From Actinobacteria bacterium UBA5182 (GTDB lineage: Bacteria; Actinomycetota; UBA4738), in assembly GCA_002413185.1 (NCBI GenBank), contig DHWM01000045.1, positions 1-14,043 on the forward strand: a DNA stretch of 14,043 bases, in the 5' to 3' direction. Numbering within the stretch: the first letter of the stretch is position 1; every line of letters begins with the position of its first letter. This document shows, one piece after another, positions 1 through 6,317 of the stretch. Both the position numbers and the translations under genes were made by a program. Under the pieces are notes generated by a model, which was not told the DNA's origin, did no database searches, and was given only the letters and a program-made list of their open reading frames with translations.

Positions 1-4
1 ACTA

Positions 5-20
5 GCGGCGGGTCCGCCGC
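5..20 (-). terminator. GC-rich hairpin downstream of the propeller operon
   Basis: A 7-bp perfect G+C stem (5-11 with 14-20) with a 2-nt loop, or 6 bp with a 4-nt loop, lies 20 nt past the Kelch-gene stop codon. No U-tract follows on the minus strand, so it is at best an atypical terminator. Its placement supports operon-end termination. Confidence 0.35.
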
Positions 21-40
21 CAGGCCGCGCCGTACTCTGC

Positions 41-1078
41 TCAAGGATCTCCCTCCGCCTTCACCAGGTCGGCCACGGGCCGTCCTCGCCAACCCCCGGC
101 CAGCCACACGCCTCCGCCCACCAAGACCACCGCGGCATCGGCCACAGGCTGCGGAAGCGAACCCGCAGATTCGATGGTCCCGGCGCCGGGCGTGACCTGC
201 CAGACGTCGGCCACCGCGTCTCCGGCCGCGTCCCGCCCTCCCGCGACGTAGGTGGTCGCCCCCAGCAGGAACGCCGCGGCATGCGCCACAGGTCGAGGAA
301 GCTGGCCCAGGCGAGACACACGTCCCGACTCAGGGTCGAACATGTACACGTTCGACGTCGCCCCGCCCACGCCGATCCCGCCCGCCACCAGGACCCGGCC
401 ATCGGCCGTCGCCGCAACCGCCGGGTACCGCAGGCCCATCGGGAGCTCACCGGCGACGCGGACCGCGACACCGTCCGTGGTGGCGTAGATGGTTCGCTGC
501 GGAGCGGTGCCATCGAACCCCCCGATCAGATAGACGACGCTCCCGACTCGGACCGACGACAGATCGGACAGCGCCACGGGGAGCCTCCCTTCCACGCGAC
601 TCGAACCCGTGGCGGGATCGAACGACTGGATGACGTCCGAGCTCGCCGCGGTTCCGCCGCCGAACACGAACAGCTGCCCCCCGATCACCGCGCCGGCGGC
701 GTCGTGAAACGGCTGGACCATGTGGCCGGCCACGCGGACCCGGCCCGTCGAAAGATCGACCGCGACGACCCGGTCTCCCGAGACATCCGCGCTGTCGAGC
801 CCGCCCGCCACGTACAGAACTCCGCCGATCTCCTCGGCCACCGCCCGCTGGACCGGGGCGGGAAGGGGGACCGGGGCAACGGTGAACACCGGGCGGCTCG
901 GGGCCCCGGTGGACTGGCTCGACGTGGCGGGAGACGACGGTGGGGGCCGGGCACCGGCGACGGGCGCCGCGTTTCCGCACGCCGCCGCCGCCGCCGCCGC
1001 GACAACTGCGAGCACCGAACCCACGGAGATCATGCGACGGCTTCGCAAGGCCGACCCCGTCCCGGCCGGTGACCTCAC
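41..1078 (-). CDS. Kelch-repeat β-propeller lipoprotein
   Basis: Predicted 345-aa exported lipoprotein of unknown function. The N-terminus is arginine-rich, followed by a hydrophobic run and a lipobox-like A-A-A-C with the candidate lipidated Cys at residue 34. A Pro/Ser/Thr linker (about 38-65) leads into Kelch repeats, each marked by a hydrophobic strand ending in Gly-Gly (LYVAGG, LFVFGGG, VYLIGGFDG, VLVAGG, TYVAGG, VWLAGG). Six Gly-Gly strands with a short last one suggest a six-bladed propeller closed by an N-terminal strand. I chose GTG at 1078 because it overlaps the upstream stop as GTGA; ATG at 1033 is an alternative that still keeps a signal peptide. It is the last gene of the MBL operon, and its upstream reading frame stays open but is only a shadow of the neighbouring gene. 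No enzymatic residues are recognisable. A binding or scaffold role outside the membrane is inference. Confidence 0.85.
   Translation of the reverse strand: MRSPAGTGSALRSRRMISVGSVLAVVAAAAAAACGNAAPVAGARPPPSSPATSSQSTGAPSRPVFTVAPVPLPAPVQRAVAEEIGGVLYVAGGLDSADVSGDRVVAVDLSTGRVRVAGHMVQPFHDAAGAVIGGQLFVFGGGTAASSDVIQSFDPATGSSRVEGRLPVALSDLSSVRVGSVVYLIGGFDGTAPQRTIYATTDGVAVRVAGELPMGLRYPAVAATADGRVLVAGGIGVGGATSNVYMFDPESGRVSRLGQLPRPVAHAAAFLLGATTYVAGGRDAAGDAVADVWQVTPGAGTIESAGSLPQPVADAAVVLVGGGVWLAGGWRGRPVADLVKAEGDP
981..998. repeat. (GCC)6 trinucleotide repeat in the signal-peptide region
   Basis: Six tandem GCC units on the plus strand encode, on the minus strand, the poly-alanine run (residues about 27-33) of the Kelch lipoprotein signal peptide. 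Replication slippage would change the length of the hydrophobic core without shifting the frame. Confidence 0.8.
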
Positions 1079-2256
1079 GCTGATGGAGACGCGGATGGCA
1101 GCACCACGGCCCGGATGGCCGGGTCGCGCATGGCCTGGTCGAACGGGAGGAAGTCCAGGCCGTCGGGCTTGTAGAGGTATCCGTTCGACGTCCCGTGCAT
1201 GTCGGTGTGCCCGAACTGCCACACGATCCGGTTCTCTTTCGGGTCGATCAGGACGACCCGGTGCCGGTAGTCGTCGTTCACGGCGATGAGCCCGTTCGGG
1301 AGCATCGTGGCGAGCGACGGGAACTTCAGCATGCCTGGCCCCGAAGACGGGCCGTACTCCCACAGCACCTTCCCCGCAGTGGTCATGATCAGCACGTGGC
1401 CCACCGGCGAGTAGTCGGCCACCAGGATCTTCCCGTCGCCCAGCCACTGGGCGTCGGAGGGATACGCGATGGGGACGTGGACCGACCACACCAACTTCCC
1501 GGTGGCGCTGATGTCGTCGATCCAGGACCCGTCGATCTCGGTGATGATCGTCGAGCCGTCGGGCTGCGGCGTGTCGCCGTTCGGCTGTCCGAACGAACGC
1601 GGCGGGTGGTGGGTGCACACGCCGGTGGTCCCGATCTGTCGCGTGATCCTCCCCTGGGGCGAGATGAACAGGATCCGGCAGTTGCTGATGTCCGCCACGG
1701 TGCGGGTGCCGTCGGGAAGGAGGTAGGCGTCGTCGGGCGTGTGGAAGTATCCGGGCCCAGACCCGATCACGCCGGGGTGCCCGTAGTGCCACAGCACCTT
1801 CCCCTCGGGGAACGAGATCACCTCGATGGTCTCCTGGTCCTCCTGGTTGCTGATGACCTGCCGGTAGTTCGACCCGAACGAGCCGAAGAAGACGTCGTCG
1901 TCGAAGACGAACGGATACGAGGGCTTGGTGCCCCGCTCGGGGTAGGTCCACAGGACGTGCTTCTGGCTGTCCACCAGCAGCAACCGGTTGTTCCCACGGT
2001 CCGCGATCATCAGGTAGCCCGGGATCGGGGAGGGCGTGGGCGGGAAGGCCGAAGCGGTCGGGGTCCCGTGCGGTTGACCGCCCGGTGACCCGCCTGAAAC
2101 GGGAGGGGATCCAGCGTCGGGCCCGCCCGCCTTGGCCCGGCCCCCGATCGTTCGAACCACCAGCACCGCCGCTAGGACAATGACGGCGAGCAGCGCGACC
2201 GGCAGGAACGGGACCCTCGCCCGTGGCGCTCGGTGCGGTCCTGTTGGTGGATTCAA
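1075..2256 (-). CDS. Membrane-anchored β-propeller protein (NHL / PQQ-like / arylsulfotransferase-like)
   Basis: Predicted 393-aa protein. Residues 1-16 are basic, 17-34 form one hydrophobic membrane segment, 35-78 are a Gly/Pro/Ser-rich linker, and 79-370 are a β-propeller. The blades repeat a K-V-L-W-x-Y-G type strand (near 101, 154, 255, 297, 344) and P-D-G / P-N-G turns. This pattern is seen in NHL, PQQ-like and ASST-type propellers, so the exact family is open. The start is TTG at 2256: it makes a TTGA overlap with the MBL-gene stop and has GAGG 8 nt upstream. The frame stays open farther upstream, but that part antisense-shadows MBL sequence and reads as low-complexity Arg/Gly. The topology suggests a single-pass anchor with the propeller outside. 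It is the middle gene of a three-gene coupled operon. I see no sulfotransferase catalytic signature I can defend. Confidence 0.82.
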   Translation of the reverse strand: MNPPTGPHRAPRARVPFLPVALLAVIVLAAVLVVRTIGGRAKAGGPDAGSPPVSGGSPGGQPHGTPTASAFPPTPSPIPGYLMIADRGNNRLLLVDSQKHVLWTYPERGTKPSYPFVFDDDVFFGSFGSNYRQVISNQEDQETIEVISFPEGKVLWHYGHPGVIGSGPGYFHTPDDAYLLPDGTRTVADISNCRILFISPQGRITRQIGTTGVCTHHPPRSFGQPNGDTPQPDGSTIITEIDGSWIDDISATGKLVWSVHVPIAYPSDAQWLGDGKILVADYSPVGHVLIMTTAGKVLWEYGPSSGPGMLKFPSLATMLPNGLIAVNDDYRHRVVLIDPKENRIVWQFGHTDMHGTSNGYLYKPDGLDFLPFDQAMRDPAIRAVVLPSASPSA

Positions 2257-3284
2257 CCCTGTTGCCTCGCTCCATCGAATGTGCCGAACGCGACCTCCCC
2301 GGCCGCCGACTCTTTCCCCGAACGGCGTCGATACAACGCGATCCCCCCAGAGACGACCTGTTCGGCCCGACCGCCTTCGATCAGCAGGTCGATGTGGGCG
2401 ACCACCTCGGAGACGGCCAGGAAGTTGTCGAAACCCTCCAGGGTCGGGAACAGCTCGGTGGCCAGCTCCCACCCGGACTTGCCCCGATCGTCCAGCATCG
2501 TGGCGAGCTTCTCCGTGCGGTCGCGGTGGTGCAGGCGCATGTCCGCGATGAGGGTGGCGGGGTCTTCGATGGGCTCGCCGTGCCCCGGGAAAACCCTGGT
2601 GAGCGGCAGCGCGGAGAGCCGGTCCAGGCTGCGGAGGTATTCGACCAGGCTCCGCCGTCGTTCCGTCGGGTCGAGCGGGTTGGGCTCGAGCAGCGGGTTG
2701 GGGCTGATGTCCAGGAGCAGGGTGTCGCCCGAGAACAGCACGCCGCTCCGGCGATCGAACAGGCAGACGTGGCCGGCGGTGTGGCCGGGGAGGTGCAGGA
2801 CTTCGAGCTCGAATCCGTCGAACCGTAAGACCTCACCGCCGTCGAGCGGCTCGGCCCCGGGCACCTCGGGCCGGAGGTCGCCCAGTCCGCGTTCCCGCTC
2901 CCCCATCTCGATCAGCTTGTCCATGGGCATCCCGGCCTGGAGGAGGAGCTTGCCGGTGGCGACCAGCATCGAGGCGTCGCCCAACTTGGGTAGGTCGTGG
3001 CGGCCGATGAACACCCGCGCCCCGGACAGCTCCCGGATCCGAGGCGCCATCCCGAAGTGGTCGGGGTGGCCGTGCGACAGGACGATCTGGCCGATCTGCT
3101 GGGGGCTGATCCCGATCCTTGCCAGCCCGAGCATCAGCGCGTTCTCGGTGGCGGGAGTGTTCGGGCCGCAGTCGAACAATGTGATGGGGTCGGCCAATAG
3201 GACGTAGACGTTGGCCGGGCCCACGTCGTACGGCGTGGGGACGACGATACGCTCGAATCGAAGCCCGTTCGGGGATGGAGGCAT
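2253..3284 (-). CDS. Metallo-β-lactamase-fold hydrolase (glyoxalase II / LACTB2-like)
   Basis: Predicted 343-aa cytoplasmic hydrolase. The metal site is complete: H71-x-H73-x-D75-H76 (HGHPDH), H168 in PGHTAGH, D187 in SGDTLL and H235 in PGHGEP. The family usually binds two metal ions and hydrolyses thioesters, lactones, phosphodiesters or similar bonds; the substrate here cannot be told. The C-terminal about 90 residues are helical and charged and resemble the winged-helix tail of LACTB2-like members. ATG 3284 was chosen because a TACAAT element sits just upstream and no SD is visible. ATG 3296 and 3311 are in frame and possible. It leads the operon with the two propeller genes and diverges from a third propeller. 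There is no signal peptide, so it is likely the only cytoplasmic product of the locus. Confidence 0.9.
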   Translation of the reverse strand: MPPSPNGLRFERIVVPTPYDVGPANVYVLLADPITLFDCGPNTPATENALMLGLARIGISPQQIGQIVLSHGHPDHFGMAPRIRELSGARVFIGRHDLPKLGDASMLVATGKLLLQAGMPMDKLIEMGERERGLGDLRPEVPGAEPLDGGEVLRFDGFELEVLHLPGHTAGHVCLFDRRSGVLFSGDTLLLDISPNPLLEPNPLDPTERRRSLVEYLRSLDRLSALPLTRVFPGHGEPIEDPATLIADMRLHHRDRTEKLATMLDDRGKSGWELATELFPTLEGFDNFLAVSEVVAHIDLLIEGGRAEQVVSGGIALYRRRSGKESAAGEVAFGTFDGARQQG

Positions 3285-3388
3285 GACCGGGCGCATTGTA
3301 GGGCGTGACATCCGGGCACGAGCGCGGCGCAGTCGAGCAATCTCCAGGTCGGCCTCGCCCGTAGTGTGAGGAGACGATAGGGTTTCGA
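3285..3388. promoter_or_regulatory. Divergent promoter region between MBL and secreted PQQ-like genes
   Basis: This 104-bp gap separates two outward-facing genes and must carry the promoters of both. The only near-consensus element I see is the minus-strand TACAAT at 3295-3300. No clear inverted-repeat operator is visible. Confidence 0.6.
3295..3300 (-). promoter_or_regulatory. Candidate -10 element (TACAAT) for the MBL operon
   Basis: Read on the minus strand this is TACAAT, one base from TATAAT, ending 10 nt before ATG 3284. That spacing gives a very short leader or a leaderless transcript, which fits the missing SD. No good -35 hexamer lies 16-18 nt upstream. Confidence 0.4.
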
Positions 3389-4747
3389 ATGGATCGCGGA
3401 GGAGCGGGTTTGTCGAGGAAGATCCCTTGGGTCGTGTTGGTCCTCGCGCTCGGGCTTCCCGGGACGGCAGGAGCGGCCCCCAGCGCCTCGCTCGACCACC
3501 CGGCAGCCCTGACGCCCGGGGCGTGGCCGATGTTCCATTCGGACCTCCAGCGAACCGGGGTGAACCCTTCGGAGACCACGCTGACCCGCTCCAATGTGAA
3601 ATTCCTCGGCACGAAGTGGATCGGCTTCGACATGGGCGGGCTGGTGGACGAGTCCTCGCCGGCCGTGGTGAACGGCGTGGTCTACATCGGTGACTCCTGG
3701 CTCGGGCAGCTGTGGGCCTTCGACACGAACTGCGCCACGGGCGGCGCCTTCTGCACCCCGGCGTGGCAGGGCCGGACGCCGGGGGGCTACGGGATCTACT
3801 CCTCGCCGGCCGTTGCGGACGGCGTCGTCTACATAGGGTCGGCCGACCACCATCTCTACGCCTTCCCCGCGGGGGGCTGCCGACACGCCACGTGCATGCC
3901 GCTGTGGGCGGGTGACATGGACGCGAGCGTCCTGGACTCCTCACCCCTGGTGGCGAACGGCGTGGTCTATGTCGGGACGTTCGACGACAAGCTCTACGCC
4001 TTCCCGGCCGCCGGGTGCAGCTCCTCGCACTGCTCGCCCCTGTGGGTCGGATCTCCCGAGAAGCCGCTCGGGTTCAGCCATGGGTTCAGATCGCCGGCGA
4101 TCTCCGGCGACGTCGTGTACGTGGGCTCCGAGTCCGGACTGCTCTACGCGTTCGCCGCAGGCGGTTGCGGGAACACCACCTGCCTGCCGTTGTGGCGGGG
4201 TCAGACCGGCTCGGGCGGCGTGTCGGGGCCGGCGATCTCGAACGGGGTCGTCTACGTCGGCGTCGACCAGGGCCTGGAGGCGTTCGACGCGGCCGGATGC
4301 GGTGCCCGCCGGTGTCAACCTCTGTGGACCGGTGAGCACGGGTTCGACCAGTACGCTCCCGGGACGCCGGCGGTGTCGAACGGGCTCGTCTACATCGGTG
4401 TCGGATCGGACCTCCTGGTGTTCGGCGCGAACGGGTGTGGGCAGGCCGTATGTGACGTGGTGTGGCTGGCCAACGACGGGGGGACGCAGGCCGAGATCAT
4501 CTCCTCGGCCGCCGTGGCGAACGGCGTGGTCTACGTTGGTGAGAACGTGGCCAAGGTGTGGGCCGTGGCCACAAACGGCTGTGGGCGCGTCCTGTGCGGG
4601 GCTCGGTGGACCGGCTTCACCAACGACTCGATCGTGTCGTCGTCCCCGGCGATCGCCGACGGCGTGCTCTACATCGGGTCGGGCGACAAGTTCTACCCCG
4701 ACGACCAGGCGGGGCGGCTCTACGCGTTCTCGCTCTCCGGACAGTAG
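3389..4747 (+). CDS. Secreted PQQ-like β-propeller protein with paired cysteines
   Basis: Predicted 452-aa exported protein. A signal peptide spans about residues 1-30 (hydrophobic VVLVLALGL, Ala-rich cleavage region near TAGAA). Residues about 89-452 hold eight repeats built on S-P-A-(V/I)-x-(N/D)-G-V-V-Y-(I/V)-G, starting near 89, 138, 184, 234, 278, 325, 372 and 417, as in eight-bladed PQQ-like propellers. Repeats 1-7 each carry a cysteine pair just after the Y-A-F strand: C-x6-C in the first, C-x4-C in the rest, 14 cysteines in all. The last repeat lacks it. The start is uncertain: ATG 3389 has GAGGAG 15 nt upstream, but TTG 3410 has GGAGGAG at 5 nt and would give a shorter, more typical signal peptide. 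It ends 3 bp from a convergent gene. PQQ binding is not implied; these repeats are mostly structural. Confidence 0.9.
   Translation: MDRGGAGLSRKIPWVVLVLALGLPGTAGAAPSASLDHPAALTPGAWPMFHSDLQRTGVNPSETTLTRSNVKFLGTKWIGFDMGGLVDESSPAVVNGVVYIGDSWLGQLWAFDTNCATGGAFCTPAWQGRTPGGYGIYSSPAVADGVVYIGSADHHLYAFPAGGCRHATCMPLWAGDMDASVLDSSPLVANGVVYVGTFDDKLYAFPAAGCSSSHCSPLWVGSPEKPLGFSHGFRSPAISGDVVYVGSESGLLYAFAAGGCGNTTCLPLWRGQTGSGGVSGPAISNGVVYVGVDQGLEAFDAAGCGARRCQPLWTGEHGFDQYAPGTPAVSNGLVYIGVGSDLLVFGANGCGQAVCDVVWLANDGGTQAEIISSAAVANGVVYVGENVAKVWAVATNGCGRVLCGARWTGFTNDSIVSSSPAIADGVLYIGSGDKFYPDDQAGRLYAFSLSGQ
3398..3404 (+). promoter_or_regulatory. Strong SD that may set a TTG start at 3410
   Basis: GGAGGAG lies 5 nt before an in-frame TTG at 3410. 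If used, the PQQ-like protein loses seven N-terminal residues and begins M-S-R-K-I-P-W directly before the signal-peptide core. This competes with ATG 3389. Confidence 0.45.
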
Positions 4748-4750
4748 CCG

Positions 4751-4957
4751 TCAGGCGGCTTCGGGCCGCTTCTTCCGTCCCCGGGCGATGTAGTACTGCA
4801 CCGGCTCGTGGGCCCAGCAGTACTTGGCCCGGTTGTAGATGGAGATGCGGGTGACGCAGCCTTCCTGGGCACACACCCGTCCGGTCGACCATGTACGGTT
4901 CCGCCTGGGCAGGGCCCTGACGGTCGCTCCCCGCAAGCTCAGCGATTCGTCTCTCAT
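4751..4957 (-). CDS. Small putative zinc-binding protein (C-x4-C...C-x2-H)
   Basis: Predicted 68-aa protein of unknown function. Cys29, Cys34, Cys47 and His50 form a C-x4-C-x12-C-x2-H pattern that could hold one zinc ion. Between them is the T-R-I-S-I-Y-N motif, which I recognise from small uncharacterised proteins of actinobacteria. N- and C-termini are basic (RRNR, RGRKKR), so nucleic-acid binding is possible but unproven. ATG 4957 is supported by AAGGGA about 7 nt upstream and by an ATGA overlap with the preceding gene. Downstream it converges on the PQQ-like gene with a 3-bp gap, leaving no room for a separate terminator. Confidence 0.75.
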   Translation of the reverse strand: MRDESLSLRGATVRALPRRNRTWSTGRVCAQEGCVTRISIYNRAKYCWAHEPVQYYIARGRKKRPEAA

Positions 4958-5349
4958 GCGGCATCCCTTTTCCGTTCGTGGCGAGGCCGCGGGCCTTCGC
5001 TGGTGTCTGGAGTGGTTGGCGGGTCCGTGCGCGCCAGAGCCTCATGGAAGTCGATGAGGTCGTCCCACCCGATGGCCGGGCCCGGCCTCCGCTCCAGGAG
5101 CTCGAACGGCGCCGGAGCGCCCGACGTGACCACGCCCGCGGCGGTCAGCGCCGACACGTCACCGGAGCTCAGCTCCCGGAAGTTCTCCTTTCCGCAGGAT
5201 GGACACACGAACGCGGCCAGCGCGTCCGGCCCCGAGCCCACGTGGACCTGGAGTGAACCGGACCGAAACTCGACGGGGCCACACCATGCGCACGGCGCTT
5301 CGAACCTGACGCCCGTGCGCTCCTGTCCAGGACCCTTGCCGCCCGCCAT
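4954..5349 (-). CDS. Small zinc-ribbon protein
   Basis: Predicted 131-aa soluble protein. Cys20-x2-Cys23 (CAWC) and Cys49-x2-Cys52 (CPSC, followed by Gly) form a four-cysteine zinc-ribbon pattern with a 25-residue spacer. After the ribbon comes a segment (about 80-108) with a D-D-L-I-D-F-H stretch, likely helical, and then a charged, probably disordered tail. ATG 5349 has GAGGTGA about 7 nt upstream and is preferred to the longer frame, whose extra 49 residues look random. Its TGA overlaps the ATG of the next small zinc protein, so the two are probably co-translated and may act together. Role unknown; regulatory or structural zinc proteins of this size are common. Confidence 0.75.
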   Translation of the reverse strand: MAGGKGPGQERTGVRFEAPCAWCGPVEFRSGSLQVHVGSGPDALAAFVCPSCGKENFRELSSGDVSALTAAGVVTSGAPAPFELLERRPGPAIGWDDLIDFHEALARTDPPTTPDTSEGPRPRHERKRDAA

Positions 5350-5378
5350 TTCCCGCTCACCTCGTCCACAACGACTGC

Positions 5379-5390
5379 TTCGTATACGAA
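5379..5390. promoter_or_regulatory. Perfect 12-bp palindrome TTCGTATACGAA
   Basis: The palindrome lies about 30 nt upstream of the zinc-ribbon start codon and includes a TATAC core that could also serve as a weak -10. It is a candidate operator for this two-gene unit. I do not match it to a known regulator family. Confidence 0.4.
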
Positions 5391-5455
5391 CCCGGGCAGC
5401 GTTTGGATGATTCCCTGGGGCGGTACGGCGATGCGCGACGTTCGGTGACGGGCCG

Positions 5456-5674
5456 TCAACCGGGCCGGTCCGCGTCGCGCCCCAGGCTCCCGGCAAGCGC
5501 GACCAGCTGAACGCCCCTCGGCTGGAAGCCCAGCCCTTCCCAGAACCGCAAGGCGTCGGTATTGGCCGAGAACGTCTTCACGAACACCAGCCGTATTCCC
5601 CGGCGTCGGGCGAAGCGCCCGATCTCCTCGATAGCCGGGCGGATCGCGATCTCGGACCCTCCGAGATCAGCCAC
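5456..5674 (-). pseudogene. C-terminal fragment of a GNAT-family N-acetyltransferase
   Basis: Predicted 72 residues from GTG 5674. The sequence A-R-R-R-G-I-R-L, then a strand, then N-T-D-A-L-R-F-W-E-G-L-G-F is the usual last third of a GNAT domain: the second part of the acetyl-CoA-binding motif and the N-x2-A-x2-F-(Y/W)-x2-L-G-F signature. The first half of the fold is absent. An in-frame TGA lies about 25 nt before the GTG and upstream DNA is taken up by the acyltransferase gene, so this is a remnant rather than a misplaced start. The GTG overlaps the acyltransferase stop by 8 nt, so it may still be translated. A short functional protein is possible but unlikely. Confidence 0.6.
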
Positions 5675-6317
5675 CGGGCGGTTCCCCCCGCCGGCGGATC
5701 ACCCTCGCCGGGTTCCCCACAGCCACCGAGTAGGGCGGAATGTCGCGCGTCACCACGGACTGCGCACCGATCACCGAGCCTCGCCCGATGGTCACGCCCC
5801 GCAACACCGTCGCCTTCTCCCCGATCCAGCAATCGCTCCCGATCCTCACCGGGCTCGCCACGGTCCCCTGCTTGCGGATGGGCACGGCGAGGTCGTCGAA
5901 GCGGTGGTCGAAGTCAGCCACGTAGACGCGGGCGGCGAAGATGGAGTCGCTCCCGATGTCGACGTCCAGGTAGACGTTGACCGTGTTGTGGGACCCGAAC
6001 ACCACTTTGTCGCCGATCCTGAGCGAGCCCTCGTGGCACCGGATAGCGTTCCCCGTCCCGATCCACATCCACCGCCCCAGCTCCATGTGTCCGAGTCCAC
6101 GCCTGCACGCCACCTCCGCGCCACGGGACAGGAACACGAACCCCCGGGTCCGGATGTGGCGGCTTCGGACCTTGAACACCCACACGTAGCGCAGGGCCAT
6201 GGCCACGTACCGCGGCGTGTACATGCGTCGGGACCACACGAACCGGACCCAGGGAATGAGGCCGCGGTCCGGAGCTGGCGGTGCGGCGACGTCCGCCCGA
6301 TCGACCGCCCTCCTCAC
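5667..6317 (-). CDS. Hexapeptide-repeat (left-handed β-helix) acyltransferase
   Basis: Predicted 216-aa O-acyl/acetyltransferase of the LbH family (maltose O-acetyltransferase / WbbJ-like). Residues about 80-205 show imperfect hexapeptide turns (IGDKVV, IGSDSI, IGSDCWIGEKATV, IGRGSVIGAQSVV) and end in the classic D-I-P-P-Y-S-V-A-V-G-N-P-A-R-V. The likely catalytic His138 is in DFDHRFDD on the usual extended loop. Residues 1-60 are basic with aromatic patches and may face the membrane. GTG 6317 is chosen for its GTGA overlap with the methyltransferase stop and a GAAGG SD. Family members acetylate sugars in lipopolysaccharide, exopolysaccharide or glycolipids; the acceptor here is unknown. It probably works with the methyltransferase on one envelope molecule (inference). 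Confidence 0.88.
   Translation of the reverse strand: MRRAVDRADVAAPPAPDRGLIPWVRFVWSRRMYTPRYVAMALRYVWVFKVRSRHIRTRGFVFLSRGAEVACRRGLGHMELGRWMWIGTGNAIRCHEGSLRIGDKVVFGSHNTVNVYLDVDIGSDSIFAARVYVADFDHRFDDLAVPIRKQGTVASPVRIGSDCWIGEKATVLRGVTIGRGSVIGAQSVVTRDIPPYSVAVGNPARVIRRRGEPPGG

Noticed and set aside
41..2275. A single 744-codon minus-strand frame ending as the Kelch protein
   Set aside because: Its first 399 codons are a low-complexity Arg/Gly/Pro shadow of the membrane-anchored propeller gene; Kelch and signal-peptide sequence begins only at 1078.
3285..3944. Extension of the MBL protein by about 220 residues upstream
   Set aside because: The extra part is antisense to the secreted propeller gene and has no conserved sequence; the MBL fold starts just after ATG 3284.
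5440..5465. TTGACG as a -35 box and the palindrome TGACGGGCCGTCA as a terminator
   Set aside because: No -10 lies at proper spacing after TTGACG, and the palindrome has no U-tract and overlaps the GNAT-fragment stop codon.
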